DNA from: Telmatospirillum siberiense
GTDB lineage: Bacteria; Pseudomonadota; Alphaproteobacteria; Rhodospirillales; Magnetospirillaceae
DNA: 64,000 nucleotides
Reading direction: 5' to 3'
NCBI RefSeq assembly: GCF_002845745.1
Contig: NZ_PIUM01000003.1
Location: forward strand, 124,001 to 188,000
In this document: positions 40,519 to 49,193 of the stretch, one piece after another
Position numbering within the stretch: the first letter of the stretch is position 1
How the letters are laid out: every line of letters begins with the position of its first letter
Notes under the pieces: generated by a model
Seen by the model: only the letters and a program-made list of their open reading frames with translations
What the model was told of the DNA's origin: nothing
Databases searched by the model: none
Made by a program: the position numbers and the translations under genes

Positions 40519-41364
40519 TTGGCGGCCGCCATCGCCTATACGGCCTGGGGCCTCTTTCCGCTCTATTTCAAGATTCTTTCAGCCGTCCCCCCCCTTGAGG
40601 TCCTCGCCCATCGGATCAGTTGGAGCGCGTTGCTGACCCTCGCCCTGGTGTTTTCCAGCGGCAAGGGCAAGGAACTCGCACAGGTTTTCCTCGATCCCAG
40701 GCGCTTGGGAGGGCTCGCCGCATCCGCCTTGTGCATTTCCTTCAATTGGGCCTGTTTCATCTGGGCGGTGAGCAACGGCCATACGTTGGACAGCAGCCTC
40801 GGCAATTTCCTCTATCCCCTGTGTGCGGTCTTCCTCGGCGCGGTCGTCTTGAAGGAACGCTTGAACCGCCGGCAAGGCATGGCCATCGCCTTAGTCTGCG
40901 CCGGCGTCGCCGTCCTCGCCTCCGGCATCGGCAAGATCCCCTGGCTGGTCATCGCCTTTCCCCTGTCGTTCGTCGGCTACGCCCTGCTGCGCAAGGTCGT
41001 CGCGGTCGACGCCCTCGTGGGCCTTGCCGTCGAAACGCTGCTCCTGACCCCCTTCTGCCTGGCCTATCTGGCGCTGCGCCCCGACGGCGGCGCCTTCTTC
41101 TCCGGCCCCGCCCCGATTACCCTGCTTCTCGCCTTCGCCGGACCGCTCACCGCCGTCCCCCTGGTGCTCTTCGCCTACGGAGCCCGTCGTTTGAAGTTTT
41201 CGACGCTCGGGGTGCTGCAATATCTCAATCCGACCATTCAGATGGCCGTCGCCGTCCTCGCGTTCGGAGAAACCTTCACCCGCATTCACGCCGTGACCTT
41301 CGCCTTCATCTGGGCCGGTCTGGCGCTCTACACCCTTCCCATTGGAGGCGCCGCCAACCGTTGA
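40519..41364 (+). CDS. rarD: RarD-type EamA permease
   Basis: This 281-residue inner-membrane protein has about ten hydrophobic helices in two EamA repeats; the N-terminus IAYTAWGLFPLYFKIL is the RarD signature. RarD proteins are drug/metabolite superfamily exporters of uncertain substrate. The only reasonable start is TTG at 40519, with AAAGG about 5 bases upstream. No ATG or GTG gives a better N-terminus. It lies between bolA and grxD but is probably not functionally tied to them. Confidence 0.88.
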   Translation: MAAAIAYTAWGLFPLYFKILSAVPPLEVLAHRISWSALLTLALVFSSGKGKELAQVFLDPRRLGGLAASALCISFNWACFIWAVSNGHTLDSSLGNFLYPLCAVFLGAVVLKERLNRRQGMAIALVCAGVAVLASGIGKIPWLVIAFPLSFVGYALLRKVVAVDALVGLAVETLLLTPFCLAYLALRPDGGAFFSGPAPITLLLAFAGPLTAVPLVLFAYGARRLKFSTLGVLQYLNPTIQMAVAVLAFGETFTRIHAVTFAFIWAGLALYTLPIGGAANR

Positions 41365-41442
41365 CAAGCGGCGGAAGCGGCGCCATATGGCCAAGGCAGA
41401 TGCATTCGTTTCTAAATACCCATCCCAAGGAATTGACCTGAC

Positions 41443-41772
41443 ATGAGCGGAAATCCAGTCTTCGATCGTATCCAGCAGGACCTCGATGAAAATCCCGTCG
41501 TGCTCTATATGAAGGGAACCCCGATGTTCCCCCAATGCGGTTTTTCCGCCGCCGTCGTGCAGATCCTGAGCGACATCGGCGTGAAGTTCAAAGGCATCGA
41601 CATCCTCGTCGATCCCAGCCTCCGCGAAGGCGTCAAACAGTTCACCAATTGGCCAACCATTCCGCAGCTCTACGTCAAGGGCGAATTCGTCGGCGGCTGT
41701 GACATCGTCCGTGAAATGGCGGCCTCGGGCGAATTGTCCACCCTGCTCAAGGACAAAGGCCTTCTGTCCTAA
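41443..41772 (+). CDS. grxD: Monothiol glutaredoxin (CGFS type)
   Basis: The 109-residue protein has the active motif CGFS in PQCGFSAAVV and the glutathione-binding TIPQLYVKGEFVGGCDI. Such proteins carry a glutathione-ligated [2Fe-2S] cluster and pass it to apoproteins together with BolA. It is followed by a hairpin terminator. Nearby bolA supports the iron-sulfur role. Confidence 0.95.
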   Translation: MSGNPVFDRIQQDLDENPVVLYMKGTPMFPQCGFSAAVVQILSDIGVKFKGIDILVDPSLREGVKQFTNWPTIPQLYVKGEFVGGCDIVREMAASGELSTLLKDKGLLS

Positions 41773-41817
41773 ACAACCGGTCTGCCGGCGATCGCCTCGC
41801 CGGAACGGCACCATCCC

Positions 41818-41851
41818 TCGCCCCGGGCCAAAGATATTGTGCCCGGGGCGA
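41818..41851 (+). terminator. Terminator after grxD
   Basis: Eleven-base perfect arms TCGCCCCGGGC (41818-41828) and GCCCGGGGCGA (41841-41851) are followed by TTCGTTT, 46 bases after the grxD stop. Confidence 0.75.
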
Positions 41852-42127
41852 TTCGTTTGGAGCTTACAAAGCCGCACGCCCTCCGCAGGCCAGTCCCCAC
41901 CGAATCAAAACATACCATATTATGTGTCAAGCCGAAGAGAACCAGTCGAAAGACATCTATATATAGTATAAAATTGACTGTTTATGCATAAATATGAAAA
42001 TAAACCCAAGAGCACCTAGAAAAATTACTTTTTAAAACAACTCCAAGCACCATATCGACAAGTTGATTTGATCGATGCTAGGCTCTCCTTCTTGTATCCA
42101 TCGATCTTGCTGGGGGGAGATGACGAT
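41852..42127 (+). promoter_or_regulatory. AT-rich region before the Ala-rich orphan gene
   Basis: From about 41910 to 42065 the DNA is clearly AT-rich, unlike the surroundings, with TATATATAGTATAAAATTG near 41958-41976 and other TA-rich words. It probably contains the promoter of the gene at 42128. Composition suggests imported DNA or a strongly AT-rich regulatory region. No complete operator symmetry was found. Confidence 0.45.
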
Positions 42128-42733
42128 ATGACGTCAATGCGCGTAGCAACTCACATAGCGGCGGAAACATCCGCCCGGACGTCAGCCCAAATCGTCACCA
42201 AAGCCGCCACTGAAATCACCGCGAAGGTCTCGGCGAAAGCCACCCGGCGAACCGCCGCCGGGGCCAAGCTGGCGACCGAGGCCGGAATGCGAAAAGCCGT
42301 CCGAATGGCGACGGAAATCGCAGCAAGGGCAGCCGTCGAAATGATCATCGAAAAAATGACGACGGTGGTGGCCAGATCGGCGGCGGAAGCCGTCGCGCAA
42401 ATGGATTTATCCGCGATGATCGACGGCGTCGCCGAACGATTGACCGAACGGGCGGTAACCGCCGTCACCCAGACCATTCGCGACCAGGGACGTAAAATTT
42501 CGTTGGCGGCCGTCCAGGAGGTCGAGGAGTCGGTCCGTTATGTGGGCGACGAGATGATCCCGTCGGCGGTCGAAATCGCCGTCCGGGCCGCCCATCGCAG
42601 CATCTCGGCCACTCAATTCGCCTCGCAGGAGGCCTATGCGTCTGCCGACGTCGCTGCCTCCAGGCTGATCGGGCGGAGAAAGGCCCGCGATCTCGACGAC
42701 GACCTGCTCGCCATCGAATCGATGATTTACTAG
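42128..42733 (+). CDS. Hypothetical Ala-rich helical repeat protein
   Basis: I do not recognise this 201-residue protein. Residues 1-100 are built from short repeats dominated by Ala, Thr, Glu, Lys and Arg (for example AAETSARTSA, AKVSAKATRRTAAGAKLA), predicted to form long amphipathic helices. Residues 100-201 are also helical and Ala/Val-rich, ending with an acidic tail (DLDDDLLAIESMIY). No Cys, signal peptide or membrane helix is seen. The start at 42128 follows GGGGGGAGA at a good distance; a longer frame from 42068 lacks this. The composition recalls phasins, apolipoprotein-like coats or structural coiled coils, but no assignment is made. It is preceded by AT-rich DNA and followed by an inverted repeat. 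Confidence 0.65.
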   Translation: MTSMRVATHIAAETSARTSAQIVTKAATEITAKVSAKATRRTAAGAKLATEAGMRKAVRMATEIAARAAVEMIIEKMTTVVARSAAEAVAQMDLSAMIDGVAERLTERAVTAVTQTIRDQGRKISLAAVQEVEESVRYVGDEMIPSAVEIAVRAAHRSISATQFASQEAYASADVAASRLIGRRKARDLDDDLLAIESMIY

Positions 42734-42844
42734 GGCTCCAACCCATTGAATTGTGGTCATGCCCCTTGATGGGGGGCGCCTTGAGGCTACTCTCGTTGCC
42801 TCTGGTTCCCCAATGGCATGAAAGGAACCCCCTGATATTTTGAA

Positions 42845-42998
42845 GAACCACCAAGGCACCAAGACACCAAGGTGGCGGAGTGTGCCACTGGCATTTTCCC
42901 GTCCCGTCATCGGCTGTCGGGCGAATGCCTGCGGCGCGGATTGGCCGCCGTCGGTGGATCCGAAAGACGCCTTGGTGACTTGGTGTCTTGGTGGTTCA
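42845..42998. repeat. Inverted repeat of CACCAAG units
   Basis: The left arm, from 42845, reads GAACCACCAAGGCACCAAG and continues with ACACCAAGG. The right arm (42969-42998) is its approximate inverse (GCCTTGGTGACTTGG, TGTCTTGGTGGTTC). The arms hold three CACCAAG-type units each, which are also short direct repeats, around about 95 bases of unique DNA. It looks like a small non-autonomous palindromic element. It lies between the Ala-rich gene and rpsD. Confidence 0.65.
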
Positions 42999-43096
42999 TC
43001 AAAAGCCGGAGCGTACCGGAACGATCAAGAGGACGAACGACATCCGGCCAATCGCCAATTGTCCACAGATCCCGGGGTCTGTCGCCTTAAACCAGC

Positions 43097-43128
43097 AAAA
43101 AGCCCGGCGGGAGACCCGCCGGGCTTTT
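43097..43128 (-). terminator. Terminator of rpsD
   Basis: Strong GC stem (AAAGCCCGGCGGG paired with CCCGCCGGGCTTT) with A and T tails on both sides, 29 bases after the rpsD stop. It can work in both directions. Confidence 0.85.
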
Positions 43129-43156
43129 CGTTTGGTCCTGACCTCCGGGAAGAGGA

Positions 43157-43774
43157 TCAGCGGGAGTAGAACTCGATCACCAGATTGGGTTCCATCTGCA
43201 CCGGATAAGGCACATCGGCCAGCTTGGGGGCGCGGACGAAAGTCCCCTTCATCTCTTTGTGGTCGACGTTCAGATATTCGGGAATATCGCGCTCGCCGGA
43301 CTGGGCGGCCTCAAGGATCAAAGCCATGTCCCGGGACTTTTCACGCACCGAGACGATGTCGTTGTCCTTGATCTGGTAGGAGGCGATGTTGACCTTCTTG
43401 CCATTGACCCGCACATGCCCGTGATTGACGATCTGCCGGGCGGCGAAGGGGGTGGGCGCGAATTTCATGCGATAGACGACGGCGTCCAGGCGACGCTCCA
43501 GCAGTTCGATCAGGTTCTCCGAGGTGTCGCCACGGCGGCGCACGGCCTCGTCATAGAGCTTGCGGAACTGCTTCTCGCCGATGTTGCCGTAATAGCCCTT
43601 CAGCTTCTGCTTGGCCATCAGCTGGGTGCCGAAGTCGGACGGCTTCTTGCGGCGCTGGCCATGCTGGCCGGGAGGGTTCTCGTGACCCTTGTTGAGCGGG
43701 CTCTTGGAACGGCCCCACAGATTGACGCCGAGACGGCGGTTGATCTTGAATTTGGCTTCGATACGCTTGCTCAT
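43157..43774 (-). CDS. rpsD: 30S ribosomal protein S4
   Basis: This is a small-subunit assembly protein that binds 16S rRNA. The 205-residue product begins [20 protein letters not shown] and contains the S4 RNA-binding domain ([30 protein letters not shown]). It has no zinc-binding Cys cluster. It is single and flanked by a strong terminator; the ATG at 43774 gives the usual N-terminus. Confidence 0.97.
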   Translation of the reverse strand: MSKRIEAKFKINRRLGVNLWGRSKSPLNKGHENPPGQHGQRRKKPSDFGTQLMAKQKLKGYYGNIGEKQFRKLYDEAVRRRGDTSENLIELLERRLDAVVYRMKFAPTPFAARQIVNHGHVRVNGKKVNIASYQIKDNDIVSVREKSRDMALILEAAQSGERDIPEYLNVDHKEMKGTFVRAPKLADVPYPVQMEPNLVIEFYSR

Positions 43775-44083
43775 GGTTCGATCATGTCCATCATTGTTGT
43801 CCCGATAGTCCCCGAAGATCGCCGCAAGGCATCGGGGCGGGGAACGGATTGGCTACCGGCCCGCATTCTCGGAAGAAGGGGCGGATTATGCAAACTGCGG
43901 GCGAGGAGTCAAAGAAAAACGAACAAAGCCCGCCTGAATAACGCACCCCGAACGGACGAGAGTGCTACTCTGGGTTAAACCGTGGGTTGGAATCCCCCCG
44001 CTGGCCGTCGCCGACGGCCGCCGGGAAACCGCTTGGCCGCCGCCCCGGCGTGGAAAAAAACAAAAAAGGACGAGAGGTGCGCG

Positions 44084-44329
44084 ATGAACGAACCCGGCGT
44101 CGCAGACAAATTGAAGGTTCTTCTTCCCCACTGGATCGAACACAACGACCGGCATGTCGCGGAACTCCGCCGGTGGCGCCGGGCGCTTCACGATCAGGCC
44201 CCCCTGGCGGCATCGATGATGGACATGGCCATCACCCAGATGGAGGATGCCGGCCGGGCCCTGGCGGCCACCGCCCGGGAATTGGCGGCCAAGGAAACCT
44301 GCCGGGGCGTTCACCCCCGGGCGGTTTAA
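44084..44329 (+). CDS. Small hypothetical protein with PHWIEHN motif
   Basis: This 81-residue soluble protein contains LLPHWIEHNDRHVAELRRW, a His-rich helical signature seen in small proteins of unknown function that I associate with metal or cobalamin gene neighbourhoods; that association is from memory and uncertain. A GAGAGGTG Shine-Dalgarno precedes the ATG at 44084. The convergent bluB gene (cobalamin lower ligand) lies beyond a repeat element, which is suggestive only. The His residues could bind a metal. Confidence 0.6.
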   Translation: MNEPGVADKLKVLLPHWIEHNDRHVAELRRWRRALHDQAPLAASMMDMAITQMEDAGRALAATARELAAKETCRGVHPRAV

Positions 44330-44351
44330 CCAAGGACCAAGCAATCCTTCG

Positions 44352-44669
44352 GTGGCACCGGCCTCCGTGCCGGTGTTCCGGCGGGAGCCGGAAAGGGTCC
44401 GCCTTTCGCCGGAACACCGGCACGGAGGCCCATAAGCGCTCGGATTAAGAAAAATATCCCCTCGCCCGCTTTGCGGGAGAGGGGACGAGCGAAGCGAGCT
44501 GGGTGAGGGGACTTACGCGCGGGAGCGCGGAAAAAGCGTGCGGAAACAAACAGGTCTTTATGTCGCGCAGACGCTAAGCCCCCCTCACCCGGCCGCTAGA
44601 GCGGCCACCCTCTCCCGCAAAGCGGGCGAGGGTTAAGCTAGCGCTTATGGGCACGGAGGCCGGTGCCAC
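44352..44669. repeat. Nested palindromic repeat element
   Basis: Outer perfect 20-base inverted repeats lie at 44352-44371 and 44650-44669. The left end also forms a 24-base perfect hairpin with 44408-44431. Inner arms around 44459-44485 and 44610-44633 (CCCTCGCCCGC, TTTGCGGGAGAGG type) and two GGGTGAGGGG/CCCCTCACCC segments pair with each other. The element fills the whole space between the small PHWIEHN gene and bluB and contains no gene. It resembles dispersed intergenic palindromes of proteobacteria. Confidence 0.75.
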
Positions 44670-44679
44670 TATTTTACCC

Positions 44680-45333
44680 CTAGCGCCTGAACATCACCTT
44701 CTCGAAGGCTTCGCGCTCCTGCCAACCGAGACGCACCAATTCCGGCTCGTCGCTTTCCTCGACCGGCTTGCCGATGCACAGATAGGCGACCAGCGACCAC
44801 TCGGCGGGAACGTCGAGAATGGCCCTGATCCGCTCGGGATCCAGAATGGAGACCCAGCCGACGCCGAGCCCGTGGATCCGCGCGGCCAGCCACAGCGTAT
44901 AGACGGCGGCCACCACCGAGAAATTCTTGGTTTCCGGCATGGTCCGGCTGCCCAGCCCGTGTCCGGTCTCCGCCCCGTGATCGCAAAACACCGCCAGATG
45001 CTCCGGGGCATCGTCCAGACCGGCCAGTTTGAGGCTGGCGTAAAGTTTCGCCCGTTCGCCATGGTAATTGTAAAGCGCTTCGGAATTGCAGGCGGCGAAG
45101 TCGGCGCGCACCGCCACCCGCCGCTCCGCCTCGGTCACCCGGACGAAACGCCAGGGCTGACTGTTGCCGACCGACGGCGCCAGACAGGCCATGGCGATCA
45201 GACGCTCGATCAGCGCCCCGTCCACGGGATCGCGCCGGAAATGCCGGACATCGCGGCGCCAGACCAGCAATTGTTCGAAACATTGCTGGAAATAAGCGTC
45301 GAACTTGGGTGGCTGGATCGGCGGCACGCTCAT
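44680..45333 (-). CDS. bluB: 5,6-dimethylbenzimidazole synthase
   Basis: BluB breaks down reduced FMN with oxygen to form 5,6-dimethylbenzimidazole, the lower ligand of cobalamin. The 217-residue nitroreductase-fold protein shows RRDVRHFRRDPVD, MACLAPSVGNSQPWRFV and GLGVGWVSIL, matching BluB rather than ordinary nitroreductases. The ATG at 45333 overlaps the trmJ stop (ATGA). A longer frame upstream would run through trmJ and is rejected. Confidence 0.9.
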   Translation of the reverse strand: MSVPPIQPPKFDAYFQQCFEQLLVWRRDVRHFRRDPVDGALIERLIAMACLAPSVGNSQPWRFVRVTEAERRVAVRADFAACNSEALYNYHGERAKLYASLKLAGLDDAPEHLAVFCDHGAETGHGLGSRTMPETKNFSVVAAVYTLWLAARIHGLGVGWVSILDPERIRAILDVPAEWSLVAYLCIGKPVEESDEPELVRLGWQEREAFEKVMFRR

Positions 45334-46106
45334 GATGACTGTTCCTCGCCCTTTTTTCCGCGCCACGTCACCAGTTCGTGGATGATGCCGTGCAGCGTTC
45401 GCACTTCCTGCTGGGTCAGGTCGGCGCGACCCAGCATATTGCGGATATTGCGCACCATCACCGGCCGTTTTTCGGCGACGCGGAAGAAACCGCAATCGTC
45501 GAGCTCGCGTTCCAGATGCTCGAAGACGCCGACCAGATCCTCCTTCAACGCCACCGGCGTCGCCCCCTTGGTCATGCCCTTCGGCTCGGCCGGAGAGCCG
45601 GCCTGGAACCATTCATAGGCGATCACCAGCACCGATTGGGCGAGGTTGAGGGAGCAATAATCCGGATTGAGCGGCACGGTGATCACCGTGTCGGCCAGCG
45701 CGACATCGTCGTTTTCCAGTCCGGTGCGTTCCGGACCGAACAGCACGCCGCACCGCAAGCCCTCCGCGATATGCCCGCGCAGTTCCTGCGCGGCCTGGCG
45801 CGGCGTGACCACCGGCTTGACCATGAACCGGTTGCGCCCCGTCGTGGCATAGACGCGGTGCAGATCGGCGATCGCCTCGGCGGTAGTGTCGAACCGCCGT
45901 GCCGCGCGCAAAAGGGCATCGGCGCCCGAGGACGCGGCGATGGCCCGTTCGTCCAACCAATTTTCCCTGGGCGCCACCAGGCGCAACTCGGTCAGGCCGC
46001 AATTCAACATGGCCCGGGTGGTGGTGCCGACATTCTCGGCCAGTTGCGGGCGTACCAGAATGACCGCCGGCTTCTCGGCCGTCGGCTGAACCTCTGTCAA
46101 TTTCAT
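45330..46106 (-). CDS. trmJ: tRNA (cytidine/uridine-2'-O-) methyltransferase TrmJ
   Basis: This SPOUT-class methyltransferase modifies the ribose at position 32 of tRNAs. The 258-residue product contains VRPQLAENVGTTTRAMLNCG, LFGPERTGLENDDVALAD and LNPDYCSLNLAQSV, the three conserved boxes of the trefoil-knot domain, and a C-terminal helical extension as in TrmJ. The ATG at 46106 is 4 bases after the cimA stop. It overlaps bluB. Confidence 0.93.
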   Translation of the reverse strand: MKLTEVQPTAEKPAVILVRPQLAENVGTTTRAMLNCGLTELRLVAPRENWLDERAIAASSGADALLRAARRFDTTAEAIADLHRVYATTGRNRFMVKPVVTPRQAAQELRGHIAEGLRCGVLFGPERTGLENDDVALADTVITVPLNPDYCSLNLAQSVLVIAYEWFQAGSPAEPKGMTKGATPVALKEDLVGVFEHLERELDDCGFFRVAEKRPVMVRNIRNMLGRADLTQQEVRTLHGIIHELVTWRGKKGEEQSS

Positions 46107-46110
46107 CTTT

Positions 46111-47706
46111 TCATCCCTGCCGGGCGCCGTCGCGCAGCAGTTTATAAGTGATGCTGTCATGCAAGGCGTTGAAGGAGGCGTCGATGACGTTGGCGGAAAC
46201 GCCGACCGTCGCCCAACGCTCGCCATGGCCGTCGGCGCTTTCGATCATCACCCGGGTCACCGCGGCGGTGGCCGCCTTGGGATCCAGGATGCGCACCTTG
46301 TAGTCGACCAGCCGCAGATCGGCCAGTTGCGGAAAAACCGGGATCAGAACCTTGCGCAGCGCCGCATCCAGGGCGCTGACCGGGCCATTCCCCTCGGCCA
46401 CCGTCATCAGGCTTTCACCGTCCACCTCGACCTTGATGGTCGCCTCGGACAAGGTGATCAGTTCGTTCCGGCTGTTCCAGCGGCGCTCGTCGATGACGCG
46501 GAAACTGTGCACGCGGAAGCGTTCGGGCAACCCCTCCAGCACCCGGCGGGCCAGCAGCTCGAAGCTGGCCTCGGCCCCGTCATAGGCATAGCCGTTGTAC
46601 TCGCGCCGCTTCACCTCCTCGATCAGGCCGCCGATCTTGGCGTCGTCGGGGTCGATGTCGAAACCGATCTCGCGGAAACGGGCCAGGATGTTGGAGCGGC
46701 CGGCCTGATCGGAAACCACGATATGGCGGCGGTTGCCGACCAGTTCGGGAGCGATGTGCTCGTAGCAGCGGGGATCCTTCTCCACCGCCGAGACATGCAG
46801 GCCGCCCTTGTGGGCGAAAGCAGATTCTCCGACGTAAGGGGCATGACGGTCGGGTGCCCGGTTCAGACGCTCGTCGAGCGCGCGGGAGACATGGGTCAGC
46901 GTGGTGAGATCGCTGGCCGAGACACCGGTCTCGAATCCCATCTTGAGAATCAGATTGGGAATGATGGAAACCAGATTGGCGTTGCCGCAACGTTCGCCGA
47001 GACCGTTCAGGGTTCCCTGCACCTGCCGGACCCCGGCCCGCACGGCGGCCAGGGAATTGGCCACGGCATTGTCGGAATCGTTGTGGCAATGAATACCGAG
47101 ATGGCTGCCCGGCACGACCAGGGTAACGGCCTCGACGATCGCCTCGACCTCGTGGGGCAGAATGCCGCCGTTGGTGTCGCACAACACCACCCAGCGGACG
47201 CCGGCCTCATAGGCCGTCCGGACGCAGGACAGCGCGTAATCCGGATTGGCCTTGTAGCCATCGAAGAAATGTTCGGCGTCGAAGATCACCTCGTCCACGC
47301 GGGGGCGGATATGCGCCACCGAATCGGCGATCATTTTCAAATTTTCCGGCAAGGTGATGCCGAGCGCCACGGATACCTGGAAATCCCAGGTCTTGCCGAC
47401 CATGGTGACGACCCTGGCCGAAGGCACCAGCAGGGCCTGCAATCCCGGATCGTTCGCCGCCGAGCGGCCGGCGCGGCGCGTCATGCCGAAGGCGGTCAGC
47501 CTGGCCCGGGTCAGGACCGGCGCCTCGGCGAAAAAGGCGTCGTCGGTGGGATTGGCCCCCGGCCAGCCGCCTTCGATATAATCGATGCCCAGGCGGTCCA
47601 GTTCATGGGCGATGGCGGTCTTGTCGGCAGTGCTGAAATCCACGCCCTGAGTCTGCGCCCCGTCGCGCAAGGTGCTGTCGTAGAGATATACTCTTTTGCC
47701 GCTCAT
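46111..47706 (-). CDS. cimA: (R)-citramalate synthase
   Basis: CimA condenses pyruvate and acetyl-CoA to citramalate, which feeds threonine-independent isoleucine synthesis. The 531-residue protein has an N-terminal HMG-CoA-lyase-like TIM barrel with YLYDSTLRDGAQTQGVDFS and the metal-binding HCHNDSDNAVAN (in GIHCHNDSDNAVANS). A C-terminal LeuA-type allosteric domain is present. The tail motifs distinguish the CimA family from LeuA, but homocitrate or isopropylmalate synthase cannot be fully excluded. The ATG at 47706 gives the expected N-terminus (SGKRVYLYDST). Confidence 0.9.
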   Translation of the reverse strand: MSGKRVYLYDSTLRDGAQTQGVDFSTADKTAIAHELDRLGIDYIEGGWPGANPTDDAFFAEAPVLTRARLTAFGMTRRAGRSAANDPGLQALLVPSARVVTMVGKTWDFQVSVALGITLPENLKMIADSVAHIRPRVDEVIFDAEHFFDGYKANPDYALSCVRTAYEAGVRWVVLCDTNGGILPHEVEAIVEAVTLVVPGSHLGIHCHNDSDNAVANSLAAVRAGVRQVQGTLNGLGERCGNANLVSIIPNLILKMGFETGVSASDLTTLTHVSRALDERLNRAPDRHAPYVGESAFAHKGGLHVSAVEKDPRCYEHIAPELVGNRRHIVVSDQAGRSNILARFREIGFDIDPDDAKIGGLIEEVKRREYNGYAYDGAEASFELLARRVLEGLPERFRVHSFRVIDERRWNSRNELITLSEATIKVEVDGESLMTVAEGNGPVSALDAALRKVLIPVFPQLADLRLVDYKVRILDPKAATAAVTRVMIESADGHGERWATVGVSANVIDASFNALHDSITYKLLRDGARQG

Positions 47707-47792
47707 GACCGCCCATTCGATGAAAGGCCGGAGCATGCCTCATCGCGGCGGCGGGATCAATGCCGGCCATCAAATCGTAAGGAGGACCCGCC

Positions 47793-49076
47793 ATGCCCAA
47801 CGTCACCAAGATCGTCTTCATCGGCGCCGGCAGCGCGGCTTTCAGCCTCAGCATGTACCGCGACCTGTTCACCTCCAGGGACCTGGCCGGCAGCACCTTG
47901 ACGCTGGTCGACACCAATGCCGAGGCCCTGCGCCGGTCGGGCGATCTGGCCGAGGCGCTGAACAGGCGCGGCGGAGCGGGCATCATCATCGAACGGACCA
48001 CCGATCGCCGGAGCGCCCTCGACGGGGCGGGCTTCGTCGTCAATTCCGTGGCCATCGAGCGCAACCGCCTGTGGAAGCTGGATTTCGAGGTTCCCAAAAA
48101 GCACGGCATCCGCCACACCCTGGGCGAAAATGGCGGACCGGGCGGACTGTTCTTCACGCTCCGCACCATGCCGCTGATCTTCGACATCGCCCGCGATGTC
48201 GAGGCGTTGTGCCCGGACGCCCTGTTCATCAATCTGTCCAATCCCGAAAGCCGCATCGTCCTGGGATTGAGCCGATACAGCCGGGTGAGGCCGCTGGGCC
48301 TGTGCCACGGCCTGTTCCTGGCCCGCTGGTTCATCTGCCAGATCCTGGGGATGACGGAAGCCGACGTCGATCTGTGGGGGGCGGGACTGAACCATTTCCA
48401 GTGGGTGATGCACCTCCGCGACCGCCAAAGCGGCCGGGACCTTTATCCACTGCTGCGCGAGAGGGAAAAGACCCACGATCCGTCCTTCACGCCCCTGGTC
48501 CGCAAACTATTCCGCGCCTTCGGCCTGTGGCCGAGCTGCAGCGACGACCATACCGGCGAATTCCTGCCCTATGGCTGGGAAGCCGGCGAACATGGTTTCG
48601 ATTTCACCGAGGACGAACGCGGACGCGGTATCCTGAAGGATCTGATGGACGGCGTCATCGACGGCAGCCGGACCATCCCCGAGGATTGGCTGACGCCGTC
48701 CTGGGGCGAGCGCGCGGTCGCCGTCATCGAAGCGATCCTGCACAACCGGAAGCGTTTCATCGAAGCCGGCATCGTGCGCAATCAGGGAGTGATCCCCAAC
48801 CTGCCGGCCGACGTGGCGGTGGAGGTCCCCGTCATGGCCGACGCCGCCGGCATCCACCCCATCTCCCTGGGGCCGTTGCCCCAGCCCATCGCCAACCTGC
48901 TGTCGATACAGGCCGGCGTCCAGCAATTGGCCGTCGAGGCCGCCATCCACGCCTCGAAGGAACTGGCCCTGCAGGCCCTGCTGATCGACCCGGTGATCAA
49001 TTCGGCGACGGCGGCGGCGGAGATCCTGGACGAACTGTGGGAGGCGAACAGGGACTACATCAGACCTTGCGTTTAG
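47793..49076 (+). CDS. GH4 family glycosidase (alpha-glucosidase/galactosidase type)
   Basis: Family 4 glycoside hydrolases need NAD+, Mn2+ and reducing conditions and act by an oxidation-elimination mechanism. The 427-residue product has the N-terminal Rossmann motif [15 protein letters not shown], the metal-binding Cys-His in GLCHGL, and NLSNPES. It is closest in feel to the alpha-galacturonidase/alpha-glucosidase branch; substrate unknown. An AAGGAGG Shine-Dalgarno lies 8 bases before the ATG. It is divergent from cimA. No sugar transporter is adjacent. Immediately downstream the DNA becomes AT-rich, marking the island boundary. Confidence 0.88.
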   Translation: MPNVTKIVFIGAGSAAFSLSMYRDLFTSRDLAGSTLTLVDTNAEALRRSGDLAEALNRRGGAGIIIERTTDRRSALDGAGFVVNSVAIERNRLWKLDFEVPKKHGIRHTLGENGGPGGLFFTLRTMPLIFDIARDVEALCPDALFINLSNPESRIVLGLSRYSRVRPLGLCHGLFLARWFICQILGMTEADVDLWGAGLNHFQWVMHLRDRQSGRDLYPLLREREKTHDPSFTPLVRKLFRAFGLWPSCSDDHTGEFLPYGWEAGEHGFDFTEDERGRGILKDLMDGVIDGSRTIPEDWLTPSWGERAVAVIEAILHNRKRFIEAGIVRNQGVIPNLPADVAVEVPVMADAAGIHPISLGPLPQPIANLLSIQAGVQQLAVEAAIHASKELALQALLIDPVINSATAAAEILDELWEANRDYIRPCV

Positions 49077-49193
49077 AATCCACGATTAATTATTTTTTAT
49101 TCGAAGCGGGCATCACTTCGAAACCGCCGTTCACATTAAAACAATTCTGGAGCCAAATTTGCGTCAAATCAGACACATCTCCACAGAGTTCAT

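Noticed and set aside
43961-44030. tRNA-like T-loop string (GGGTTGGAATCCCC)
   Set aside because: No matching acceptor stem, anticodon arm or CCA end could be found around it.
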